Positions 13,297 to 26,507 of a stretch of 64,000 bases of DNA are shown here, piece by piece (position 1 is the first letter of the stretch; every line of letters begins with the position of its first letter). The stretch covers positions 1,116,001 to 1,180,000 of the forward strand of contig JAZARR010000093.1 of NCBI GenBank assembly GCA_037389465.1, written 5' to 3'. The stretch is from Baylisascaris procyonis. Lineage: Eukaryota; Nematoda; Chromadorea; Rhabditida; Ascarididae. Both the position numbers and the translations under genes were made by a program. The notes under the pieces were generated by a model. It ran no database searches. It was not told the DNA's origin and saw nothing but the letters and a program-made list of their open reading frames with translations.

Positions 13297-16200
13297 AAGA
13301 AAGAGAAATACGAAAAAAAGAATACTGTTACGTGAGCTCATGTGAGAAGACAAAACGTCGCCTTATAATCTTGAACTGAAAAAGGTGAGAAAGCGCCTGA
13401 CGTTTACCTGTATGGTTACAAAAACTAATAATTGCATCATATCTAAGCAATATTGTTTCCCTGTAAACAGCACTTAATTAAAGTTGAGCTAGCGCCGGAA
13501 ATCCTTGGATTTTCAGGACCTGAGTCGTAGTCAGATGGCAAAGATTTGAAGACTTGGAGGATTTTTGAGGAAAGAGCCTGAAAAACAGGGTTCTCATCTC
13601 TTTTTCTAATGAAACCTTTTGCGAGTAGCTCAGTTGAAGCCATTCCTAACAACTTCACCACCCAAATTTCGATCTCAGTGTGTAAATGTAGTTGCCGATA
13701 ATTTGCCAACTGCTGAACCACAAACTTCGGGAAAATTAGTGGACCGCACAATTCCATTTCCAAAATAATTGAGCGGCTACATTTTCATGAAGTTAGAAAG
13801 GAAATCCTCAAATAAGATCTGCAATGCGATCTCCTCGAAAAATTACTTAGAATAATAATTTAGCTAGATATTCATTCGCGATAATTTAATCACCTATTTC
13901 GCTGAAAGAAAGATAAATTTCCACTCGATTTATCTTTATAAGAGACCCATTCTCAGAATGAAGAATATTCAGTAGATTCCCCAAGGAAAAATCAAAAATA
14001 GATTACAGCCTGAACGAAAATAGCGCATTTATAAGGCAATTTTAACATCTGCCCAATACTGAGCCACTATGATTATTAAAGTTTGAAGCATTGATTCTCT
14101 CAGCTGGTCGATGGCTTTCTAGATTAGCATATTCAGAGGAGCTGAAAAGTGCCGTTGCTTTCGCCATGCACGTGGCAGAATATTTCGCCAGTTAAAATTT
14201 TCTACATTCCCTTCACTAAAACGAAAAATCATGTTCTTACAAGTTATGCTATTTTTGGATACTTTCGTTTCTGTTCTGTTTTTCGAGGTTTCCATATCTG
14301 TCGCGATTTTGTGTCTATACGTATTGTCAGTGCAGCTTCTAAGAAACCTAGAGCTTTGAAATTTTGTAGATGTACTCCACAACGCAAAAGATTTTCCCAG
14401 TTCAGACTTATCAGCTATCAGTTGGTGATATATATGAGGTTGCAAGTTCACGGCTCAAAATTTTCTCTTGAGTAGTCTGCTGGAAATCTGGAAATATGAA
14501 ATTTAATATGCACTATTTTTGATCCGACAAGGTTGTGCCCTTTTAACCTCATTTCTGCTATTTTCTCGGTTGGTAGATTGTATCAGCGTAACAGTTGATA
14601 ACCAAAAAATTGTACTCCATAGGTAGAAAACTTTGTGTTTATGATCCTTTGGGTTTTGGGCAATTCAGGCAGACAAATTCCGCTCACAAAATGTTACCAA
14701 CTCACCAGTGGATAAATTAAAAACAATTTACTCATGAGTCGTCTCTCATTGGCCCTTTGTTGATGGCTGTTCTTGTTTGTCGATATCAACTTTATCAATG
14801 TAAAAAAGATTTCGCGTCAGCATTTCTGAAGTATTTCTCTTGTTGTTAAAAATGCCTTTTTTTGCTGCCCTATTTTGCATCTTCCTGGTGGTGATAAAAG
14901 ATCGTCTGTACCTCGAGGGCAGCCAGCAGAGAGTTTAAGGCCAAAGATCAGGTGCACATAACGTCAGAGCTTCAAAAGAATATGTCTGAAGTAAAGTGTC
15001 TTGAACTGATCTAGAGATCGGCATATGGAGATTTTCTGACCATTAAAAATGCAGACATACTGAAATATTGCAATAAAAAGTATGCTCAAAATACCTGAGT
15101 CGGAAAAGGAACTAAACCTTTAATAATGTTCCAAGGTCATCAGAAGGTTCAACAAGAAAGATTCATTCTACTGTGATGAAGTTATAAAATTTTAAAAGAA
15201 CAATGAGAAGAAATTTGTATGAGAAAGTTCTGTGACGAAAAGACTGACGAAAAGAAAGTATATGAAATCAGTCATGTGAAGAAACTAACGCCTCTTGTGA
15301 CGCATCATTAAAAATGCTTTAGGTCCCAGCAGACACGCCTTCCACTCAGCAAACATGAAGCTCAGTCCCTTGACTCGATTTTGCATCAGACCACGTACGA
15401 CCGGCACTCAACTCAATCTAACAAAATGCTACAAAATACTGAACCTTTTATTCGATTAGAAGTAGCCTTCTTATGAAATATTGTTGGACAACATTTATTA
15501 TTATAAACAATACCCCTCCATTATTTGTATCTTTACTATTATCTCCAAACACTGCTCAAAAAACATCCTTAGCATTTGCTCTTTGTCCTGAAGAGTTTTG
15601 TTCTCCCCAAGGAACTCCGTCGAGCTACCTTCAATGTCCGATTAGGCTTTTCAAGGAGAAAATGTTTTAAATTAAAGCACCAGAAGAGGAGAAATATGCT
15701 GAAAAATGTGGCATGGCATGCACTCTTGCTTTTCGCTCACTCGGTCACTTGGTCTCGTAAGTTACTAAAATGTAAAATATGCATAATGTTTCCATATTTT
15801 AAGTGATCTGATCACCTCTTTAAATCTTCCAGAAAAAATTCGTTTTCTCTGAAGCCATTGGCCTGAAACGAAAATCTCAGTAGGCGTAAAATGTAATGTA
15901 GGTAAATTTCCCCACCTTTGGATGGCCATAACTTCTCTGAAAGTTGGCAGATCGATGTGGAATGGACAGTAGCAGGCTGCCCTACGCCCTACTTGTTGCT
16001 TACCGCATACCCGAAATTTTTGCGCTTCATGCATATAAGCATCACATCTATGCGTGCACGTTTATACCAGTCTCTCTTTTCATCAGGTAATATGAATTCT
16101 TTGTGATTTACGAAATTGAATAAATCTTCGCATCAGCTCACTTTTTAAACATTCTATCACTGCAATCTTTCCAAGAAACTATGAACCCTCAAAGATGATT

Positions 16201-19200
16201 TGATATTCGCAATATACGAGTAAATTTCTCCTGTAATAAGTATCTATCGCTCATGAGCAAAAATAAACGATTTTTCGAACAGTTATTGATAGAAATGAAC
16301 ATTTTAGTAGGGTTTTGGTATTGGTCTGATTGGTCGAATATTCAAAAGCACCCTCGCTCCCTCCACCTCATAGCCTCCCAACGCTTCCTTATGCTATTTC
16401 ATATATGCATAAAACTTCAGATGTTTTTTATTCGAGTTGACATGACCCAGAATGAAAGTGCAAACTCAAATATATGACTCCTTTGAGACGTCATAAAAAG
16501 AAAGCAAAAATCATGAAGCCAGTTTTGCTAAATGTGCTAGAGGCTTCAACACTTCAATGCACACAAAATTGCGATTGATAGTTCATTGAGGAAGCCTAAG
16601 ATTATGGAAGGAAATTTAATCGAAACAAGGCTGATTGAATTCCTTTGCAAGATAGGAGCAATCTGAGTTGCCAGAAAGGTTCGATGCGAAGAGAAGGAAA
16701 ATAAAAAGAAATGACCCGTGCATGATTCGAAAGGTCAAGTTTTATTCTAGAACTTTCGAACACTTCGACTTGAATAGAACTCACATAAAATTCGCTTGCC
16801 TATGATGTGAAATATGTTTGTTATATTTAGCGTAAAAATACCTAAAGCATCACTTCTATATTCCATATTGTACAAAGAAGGTAACATCACCAATACAGGT
16901 AAATTAATCACTGAATTATTATTATACGAGCAGAGCGTCTCGCGTAAACTTTAGAAACAATAAAGGCCCTGTACACATGTACGCTGTTCTTGTTGCTCTC
17001 TAAATGGCCAAAACGACGAATTCCTGCAACAATACTCACTAAATTTCATTGATCCTTTAGCATTACATGGTAGAATATTCCACTTTAATTTCAACTTTTT
17101 GGTCAAAATCATAGATACATTACTCGCAGATTCATATTTGACCACTTCGAGTTGGCATAGGAAGTTTATTATTATAATTCAAGTCTAACATAGTTTCCTA
17201 TTTTATTAACTGAAGTCGTATGGACTCACATTGTCACCAGGAATTGTAGCTAGCCATTTCAAACTGATGCCAAGACTAATAACGATCGAGTTCTTTTTTC
17301 TGACCTCTCATATGAAACTGTTACTCTTGTGAAGCATAACCATTCAGTTCGTCTACATAAATAGGATACTACCAATGCAATGGATGTACTTCTCTATCAG
17401 TTCAAATGAATGCTCTCGAACAATATACGGCAGCAAGAAAAAGAACAGAAAAATCTCTGGAGTTCTCCGGAGTTGAGTGTACTAGATCCAAATCAAGACA
17501 CGAAGTGGAAAAAATCCACTTATTCATCACTTAGGCGTTTGAGTGTCTGCATGATTCCATTATATGCTCAAGCGAGGATTTTCGATAAAATTTGCATAAG
17601 TAGGCATTCGAGTCAGCGATAAGTACTCTTCAAGCATAACGACGATAAAAAGTTGCACAATCACGTTATACATTTTCTCATGACTTCAAACTCAATCAGG
17701 ACCTAACAACAGAATGATGAGGTGCCACTGTTCGAAATTTCTCTACGATTCATTTATGCGAACGGCTTACTCTCTAAAGGGAAAAGAGTGTTCATGTAAG
17801 TTCATCAGCGGTCACGGACGACGTAACAACAAATGGCATTCGAAGGCAGCCTTTCCAGACAGAAATTTTCATTTCCGACGAATTCATCGGTGTGAGGGGA
17901 CCTATCTTAGAAGAGAGGGAGAGAAGGGGGGGGGGGAACAGAGAGGAACAGTAGAGAGAGACTGATATGAGATGTACCTTCCATAATGATATATCACAAA
18001 GTTTAAGAATAAGCCTAATCGAATGAAACGCCTTTCCCAAGAAATTATTTCAACTAAAAAATTTCATTTTTTCCCAAACACAGGAAATCTGACAAAAATT
18101 AAATCGTATCGCAAATTCTTCCAGTCCGAATAGTAAATCAATAACGGCGTACTTCTCACTTCCGATGAGATAATTTGGATTTCATTATTATACGTTAAAT
18201 TCTCTTATTGACATTTTTATATGGAAATTATCCTCTTTGCTCCTTTATGATCAAAATTTACTCAAAATTTCCGATTCTCAACTACTGTAGACGAATATCT
18301 CAGAAAGATAAAAACGTTCGGTAGAGCATACCAAATTTCATGCACTCCCTTAGGGCCATATGAAATCTGTGTTCGTTGATAAGGCTTGAAAAAAGACGGC
18401 ATATTCGCATTGCAAAAAATACCAACCAAGAAAGTTGCATCCCCGAAATAATGATTCATAGTCTGGATCACTTTATTACCACTGCCACACATAGAATTAC
18501 CATTTTATGGTTGATTACTTGATTCTGATATCGTCAGCGCTTCTCTCATAAGTGAAATTGGTTGTCACTGGCTAATGTTCGTGAATATGCCATTAACAGC
18601 CGCTATTTCTAACTGATTGCCGCGATGGACTCCGCGATTATCGATAAGAATACTGTTACAAATGGTGCTTTTTGGAAAGCAAAAATACTCCTGATATAAG
18701 AAACTAAATTCAGAACTTTGCTTTATTATTGCTTTACGAATCATATATTCGAAAATCGCCTATTTCCAAGAGGTGATTGCAAGAATAACGAAGTATACAG
18801 CTCGTCGCATGAGGATAACTTGTAGATCTATGGTCATTTGAGTCAGAATTTTGCTCCGAGAACTTGTGGGCAAAAATTAAATTCGTAACGCTAGCAAAAG
18901 AATGTTGCACGAGAAAACTGAATCGCCATTCGAACGGCACACCGGAAATGTAATCGAGTTTGAGCGTCGCTCGTTGGGCATTCCTAAACGCCTATTTGCT
19001 TGACATCACTCACTTCATTGCATTTGAGCAATCAACAACGCCGCATCCACAAAACACCTTCCTTTACTACCCTTCTATGCGCCACGACGACTGAAATTTC
19101 GGGATTATAGATGGAGGAAAGGAAGGCGAACGAGCAGAAATTATACGTCTATAAGAAATGCTTTCTTGTCCAAAATGATGCGAATTTAGTTCTAATAGCT

Positions 19201-19439
19201 GCCGCCAATCGCTCACCGGTGTGCTGCATTGTAGATAAAGCAAATTGATAAGGCATAGGTATGAAAACTTTGCAAATGAAAGCGGTCCAGTAGTTGAATC
19301 GCACACAGCATTCGTTTGAATTCGGAAAGCCCTGTGCAGAGGACATTGCTGCAAACGACGCCTCCACTCACTATCAAACAATGGTTTCATTTGAGTATAA
19401 GTCAGACTAAACTTGACTTTATTAACGAAGATGTGCTAT

Positions 19440-19620
19440 TTGAAAATAATGGTAGTGGCGGCAACACTAATAATAATGGTAATAAGTAGCAGTACTAACA
19501 ATAATAACAATGATAAGTAAACAAATAAATAAATAAATAATAAGCAAGTAAATAAATAAATAATAACAAACGTCATAACAATATTCATAATAATAACGAC
19601 AACAATGATAATTTTTCTTT
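19440..19620. repeat. AAT/AATA-type simple repeat
   Basis: A diffuse low-complexity tract on the + strand made of AATAATAAC, AAATAAATAA and related units. It opens Ile/Tyr-rich frames on the minus strand that I regard as spurious. Confidence 0.8.
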
Positions 19621-22600
19621 CTAGCAGCACAATAGTTAACATCAATGGCTCGTGGCGCCATCACCTGATCGGCAATTGCAGATTTTGGTGGTAACGACGA
19701 ATGAATTCCGATTTCTTGCGTGTCTCATATCAAGCCCCTTAAGTCCTATATACATAGCTGGTTCTTCTGCTGCCGTTATGGATGGCTTCGACAATGACAT
19801 ATAATGAGGGAAGAAGTGAAGCTGCCGTCTAGTATCTGATCGATAAATTTTAGAAACTCAATAAAACCTAGAGGAATCATTTCAATCCACTAGCATCTCG
19901 CGTTATGATTCTCGATTTCATCGTATTTCCTCCGATAGATGGCTCGCATGCTATTATTTAACGCTCGTTGCAGCATCAATAAGTTTTCAGCAGTGTTTAC
20001 TGAACGAAGGGAGGAAAATAAACGTTGACAATGCGTCAGCAGAGAAAGTTTTTGCATGAAATATTAAAAAAAAAAAAAACAGAATCAGGTACAAGTGGAT
20101 AAATTCTCGCTTTTATAAAGTAAATACGGTGAACACATGTTGAGATTTAACATCGAGATTAAGGCAAAACATTCGCGTGAACACTTTATTACACCACAAA
20201 TGAGCTGCAACCGTATGAAAAAAAAAATTGTAGCATATGTGGACTGTAATATATTTAAGTTTGAACAAATGAATGACTTTGAGAATTGAGAGAAGATCAA
20301 ACGTCCTAAGGATTAATGATGTAAGGTAGCAATTAGCAATACGGTAATAATGAAATGGAACAATAAGCTAGCAGTGTCAGTATATAGCGGCAACCCACTC
20401 CAAAAAGCGAATAATTCCAACTGAAATCAGTAAAAAACAGGTATGAGTGCACATGAGCTAGAAGAAAGATGGGAACGATGAAAACATATAACTCGGGTGG
20501 TGTAAATGAGAATGAATCCTCACATATGATTATAAATATCCACTAATGACTCAAAAGCACAACGAATTGCCCAAAAACTTTTATGCACCGACAGATGTGT
20601 GAAATAATGCTGTCTGTAGACCTCTTTTCTGCAAGTTGTGTATCAGAGGGCATATGAGGAAACCACAGCTGATTAAAGTATTTCACTATAGATCTACAGT
20701 AAACAAGAAGGCTAGAAAGTGTCCCAAACATCGCAGCAATCTGTTTTCCATGCAAACTCTTTCAGTGCTCATAAAAGTGGTTGCTAAAACCACACATAAA
20801 TCCTAAGTTAACAATTGAAACGAAATTTTGCGGTCACTTATGCATTACATTTTGAGCTTAAGGGTCTCGATTTCATGACAAAGTTGTAAAAGCAAAGTCG
20901 TCGGTTAATTCCTTGAAAATCTCTTCGTGATTCGCTTGATTAAGCCGACTTTCACAACCACCGTAGCATCATAAAAAAGCTGTGAGGTTCCATAAATGTC
21001 GTAAAATTGCGAGAAGGGAAGCATTGCTCGCTTTCTGAACGGAACACGTTTTTGTCTACCGCCGAAGAACAAGTTTCACTCGATGTTACATCATAGGTGA
21101 ACTTAGAAGTCTTCGAATTACTGGTGTCGTTCCAAAAAAAAGGTTTCTTTTTCGTCTCGTGAACGAAACCTATCCGCAGCTTACTTTGGAAAATCAAGAA
21201 TCACGACCACCGTAGGGTCGCAACAAAGGTTATTAGGGTTCTGACAACGATCAAGATTCCAATTTCTTAGTGAATCATCCAGAGTAATGAAATTGAGATA
21301 TTTTATTTTTATGGTCGATATTCGTCTTTATCCGCTTGCAAGCAGTGAGTATCATAGCTACGGGCTTGTTGCTTAGAGCGCTTATTACCTCCTTTCAAAT
21401 ATAAACAATATCGGTGGACCCCCTCATGTTTTCATTTTTTAAAGAGGCCTTTTAGCTAGTTGCTTGATCGTCAAGAAATAACTTTAGTTTATACTTCTTC
21501 ACTTCATAGTTCGTCATTTCAAGAGTTTGTTCACTTTAATTATTTTCTGAGGTATGAAAAGAGGAAGAATTTTCTTCCTCTAGAAATTATCAGAATATTG
21601 TTGTATATTATTTTCCGCAACATACGCATATCGTAAAACCACTCTTCTTATTGATAGGATTGGTGCTGTTTTGCATATACTAAACCTTTAATGAGTTATC
21701 TTGCGTTTTGATCCAGTGCTAATGATCATATTGCTTTTTGATGGTATAAAATTTTTAGGGAGTATTTTGCTGTTTTAATGAAATATTTGTGAAATATGAA
21801 AGATTAATCGAGTTGAAACGCGAAACATTCATCCAGAATGGGTCTCAGATCCTTGATTTCATTTCTGATGATTATCTGAGCGTCATTCTCGAAAGTGATG
21901 TACTTTATTGAGGCTGTGCAACGAACTCCTTTATCTACTGGCGATGGTATTAGGCCGCTTTAACTTCAAGTTTTCTTTGTTACGGTGCGCACTAGTTTTA
22001 ATGGCTTCTTTTTGCATTGCATTCCCTAAATTGCACTTTCAATCGGTGATCCCTTTTTTTCCACGTACATTATTTGTGTATTATCCACAAATAAGGCGAT
22101 TTGCCTTTCAGCGTGCACAAATCGAAAAGAGAGAACATTAATAAGATCAAATATAACGCTCCGATCGGTGGAACATCACTCTTAGCACATTTGGTGCCAG
22201 AATACTTTCCCCTTAGAAGATCTTTATTTTTGTTCATTTTAAGCACTGTTAATAAATTTAACGTCCTCTTTATTGCAATTCATCTATTATTATTTCGCGA
22301 CAGTGAATATGGGTTAAGTAAATCATATGCAATGGGGAAATTTAGTTGTAGCATACAAGAAATTTCACGATTCCATTGTTGCGTGGATTTTGTCAGCAAT
22401 TCTGATTAGTCCGATGGTTATTGAACATGATTTGTGGAATATTCACTACCATGGTGGCAATGTCGATTCGATGGCATTAAATGCTTATGTGCTCTAAGAA
22501 ACGTTTTCATAAAAATTGTTAGTGATAAAACTCTATTCCCTCAAATTTCAAAAGTTTACTATTTCACATAAAAAAGCATGATGAGACTATGGAACAGTAT

Positions 22601-25600
22601 GGCAGAATTACTCAAACGATTTAAAGTCACTTCAGGTACAAAGCAAATGTTCTCAAGGATCTGATCTACATCTTCAACAGATCATAATGTATGAGGATTT
22701 GTTTTTAAGTTAAGCGAATAAGCCAAGAACGTTCGATGCTCTACTTTAACGTTACTCATGCATACTAAAAACGTTTGCTAACCAAAATGTTCCAAGGAAT
22801 CAATCCTTCATCACTAAGGTGTTCTTTGAAACATCAATTCGCTCGGTCATATCATTATGATCAATATTCTGGATTTATTACCTTGTATTGATCTACTTAA
22901 CGCAATAGGGAGTTGGTGATGTCGTGAATTACCCAATATCAGGTGTATGAAGTTTGGTCCTGTCAGCGCTATGTGCGACCTAATGTGGTGTGTTATCCGT
23001 AGCGAAAGTAAAGAGGTCGTTCACCGGAAACGTTTCATCGGTGCAGTGGACGCTACTCGGTGGGTTGAAATAGCGCTTGTTGCAAACGTGGCCAAGTTAA
23101 TGTTGACGATAAATTCTTCACGCCATAAAACATATTTATGATTAAACCGGAGTTAGGTTTCTTGGTTGCCAAACGTTTGAACAACAAAACTTCCTATTAC
23201 TTTCCTTTCTCCATACAGTCGCGACCAGGAAAACTCAATATTGCCGTGCAATCTCTGCTTTGGTGTCGTAAAAAGCGGAAGATATTGAGGTATCTGAAAA
23301 TTTATCACATTTGAACTTCACAACTCTAGAAAGAGAAAGAAGTAGAGGGATCTGAAAACGGTGCAGACGAGAAACAGAGCGCTTTCTAGCGCTGGACCAC
23401 ATTTTGAATCTGAGTTACTAATTTCGTTCGAACAGCTGAAGTAAATTTCCAGCTGAAATAAGCGAATAGCCGAGCAAACACAGCTTCAACAACGTGTGAT
23501 TTTTTTGCAATCAAAAACATAAAATTAACTGAATTGAAATAATTTGGCAAAAACTTTTTATGTTACAATTCTTTAAAACTTTGGCCAGAAACGTTAAATG
23601 CTGGTAAAGACTTGCAAATAGCAACCGAAAAACTTGAGATTTAGTAAGCTGCCCTGCTATCGTTTCTAGATTCATGGCTACATCATAACATCTTTCAAAT
23701 AAATAAATCATTGAATGAGTAAGGGAAATTAGAATTTACGAAGAAAAGCCTCTGGTAACTCATTACAGTCGCTGCAATAACTTCATTTAATTTTCAGTTT
23801 GAAATATTAGGCCGAACGGATCACTCCATGCAGTGATATCTATACTTGAGGAATGAAAACTTAAGGCAGCACTCATCACCTTCCCTAATAACGTAAATAT
23901 GTGCCGACAAATTCCCTTACAACGAGTCACACTCTTGAGAGCAACGGATCAGCGTAGGTCTTCCAAAGATTCACACAGAATGCTAGAAAAACTGACATAA
24001 TGGATGAAAAAAAATAAAAATAAAAAAGAAAGAGGGCGAGGCGCTATCCTAGCGAAGAAATTTCATTACGGTTAAAAAATAAGAAAAGCAATTTCTAAGT
24101 AGAGCTTTGCGCACTACTCGAAATGGAGGTAACCTTTTTTACTTCGACAAGTTAAAAAAGAAAAGATGGATGAAATTTCTTGCTCTCAAATATCAGCAAG
24201 AAGAGGTTCATTACTTCACGAAAGATTTGCTCATCCACACGACTGCAGCATGTTTAAAATTTAGTGGATGCAAGATAAATTTTTAGCGTCATAAAGCATT
24301 TAATGACCTACGAAAAATTCGAATTCTTAAAAGAAAATGATACCGAAACGTTTCCGAGGAAAACACAAAAGTACATTTATTGTTTGTAAATGCAGTAACG
24401 AGAACTCAGGATGGATGAGGAAATCGCAATTGTTTCAACATTGATTTTAAAACATCAAGGAAAGATTGAGTCATCAAATTTTGATTTTCCAATTTGTCGA
24501 GTTAGTAAATAATATAATTGTGAAAAGTGCAGCACATCGGAATCCGATTATTCCTTACTTCACCGATTTCTATGTAGAGATAATGGATGTCAATAAGTGT
24601 TCCCAGCATGAAGCCGTAGTTATCATCGCCTACGAGAGAAGCTGGGCATATAACTACAAAGAACAAAATTGTTTATTCGTCAGCACATTGCAAGAAACAT
24701 GAGCTAAAATGGTGTGACAATGAAAAAAAAAATGAAAGATCGGAGGCAATGTTAATTTATTTACTAAAAATTTACAAAATGATAATGTGAGCCAAAGAAA
24801 TCGGCGCAATATGTGCTTTTTGCACCTCGTTCATCCCACCGAGAAATTCGTTCAATGTGGAATACATGCAAAGTTTTGAGATTATTAACTGCGTATAAAA
24901 AGGTTATGGATCAACAAAATACTACGAGCTCATCCTGTGGTGTATATCAATGAAACTTCGTAGCACGTATTCCTTCAGTGCTTGCCGAGTTGCAACTGTC
25001 AGAGTAAACAGACACATACAGACACTACCCTGCCACAGGTCTATGCAAATGCAAACGTATGTATGCAGAGACATAAAATTTGGAAAAATGGAACGCAACA
25101 ATTAAGTGCACTAAAAGAAACCGTCGTAATTCAAAAAAAGCCATCAAATTCGACCATCATATCTAATGACGTAGTTTCATCAGAATCCAGAAAAACCGAA
25201 TAAAAAATTTCAAAATAAAACAACTCATCGATTCCCTCACAAAACTTCACACTAGCCAGCTTCTTCATATTCGCTTTATATTTCTTGAACCTCTAAAAAT
25301 GCATAGTACGTCTCAGCTAGCACAGTTCGAAATGAACGGTATATAAGGTCCAATTGTTCGGTCCATGGAACATATAGCACTTAGAAAAAATACATAGAGG
25401 ATTAAGAAGTTCGTTTTGGGTTGGGGAAATTTTGAGTTCGAAACAACTAACCTAGGCTTCTTCCGTAAACAAAAGAAAAACCGTATGAATCTCTCATCAT
25501 TACACATTTCTTCAACAAGTAGTTACACTACGCAATAAATAAAATGGCCTTTAGATTTATGTGAAATGAACTGAAGGAAACTGAAACAGAATTCAAAAAT

Positions 25601-26507
25601 TACTCCGAGACAAACAGGATAAATCTGACGGCAGAGGAGGCAAAGATGGGGGGAGGGGAAGCGGAAGGAAGAGGTGAGAAATAACCGAAGGTGCGAATCT
25701 TGAGAAGTGTTCGAAAGACTGCAAACGATGAAGTTCACCTAAAGTGCGCATAGCCTTATGAAAATGTCGGAAAGCCGTCTTCTTCCAACTTCACGCTTGA
25801 AGAAAAAGCTTTTCAGGCGCGAATGTTGAATACGAATAATGGCAAAATCGATACGTAATGACTTCGTTCCATACCAACTCAATGCACTAAAACCATCCCT
25901 TGGAGGGAAGAAACATTCATTGAAAATGGAATTATTCACATAAAGTTACACGGGATAAAAAGTTCATTATAACAGCTCCTGTGAAGCACTTCAGAGCAAA
26001 CTTGCAGAGTTAAGGAACGAAATTGGTAGGCATTATCGAGCTCCCCCCCCCTAAGGAAAACTTCACTGGTAACCCCCATGAATAGATTACCTAAAACCTT
26101 CACCAGTTCGGCCTGGCAATTTAGTAAAGAAAACCGCGATTCAAATTATGCCTAAAAGCCGGCAACTAAGAGAACACTAAAACACGAAAAAAGCAGGCGA
26201 CAAACAATATTCTCAATTGGTACTCCCATTCACAAATGGAAAACACAGCCACATCATCCATACTATCACTCTGCGTTATAATGCTCACTGATATTCTGTG
26301 ATTACAACATCTTACCCTACTCAAACCCCTCAAGTGCAAGAATAACACAAAAGCACATATATGAAAATAAACCGGTAAAAAATCCACAGTGACTCTTCTC
26401 GAAGCACTGCATCAACGAATGGCTCATTCATGACAAACGGGAACTAAACAACACAAACCATCCCTGTGGTATAAAATAGCATAGAAGAGTGCATTTGATG
26501 AATGATT

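Larger units (their letters stand above)
11460..26507. other. Long gene-poor interval
   Basis: About 15 kb without a gene I can defend. It contains simple repeats, described separately, and scattered open frames of 60-125 codons. Two minus-strand frames (11982-12353 and 13443-13763) look somewhat protein-like but match no family I know. Introns of undetected genes could lie here, since single small exons are hard to see by eye. Confidence 0.35.

Noticed and set aside
13443..13763. 106-codon minus-strand frame that looks protein-like
   Set aside because: No motif, no paired splice sites that lead to further coding sequence, and no signal or membrane segment.
14119..14475. Overlapping open frames of about 110 codons on both strands
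   Set aside because: Neither shows a family motif, and both depend on chance lack of stops.
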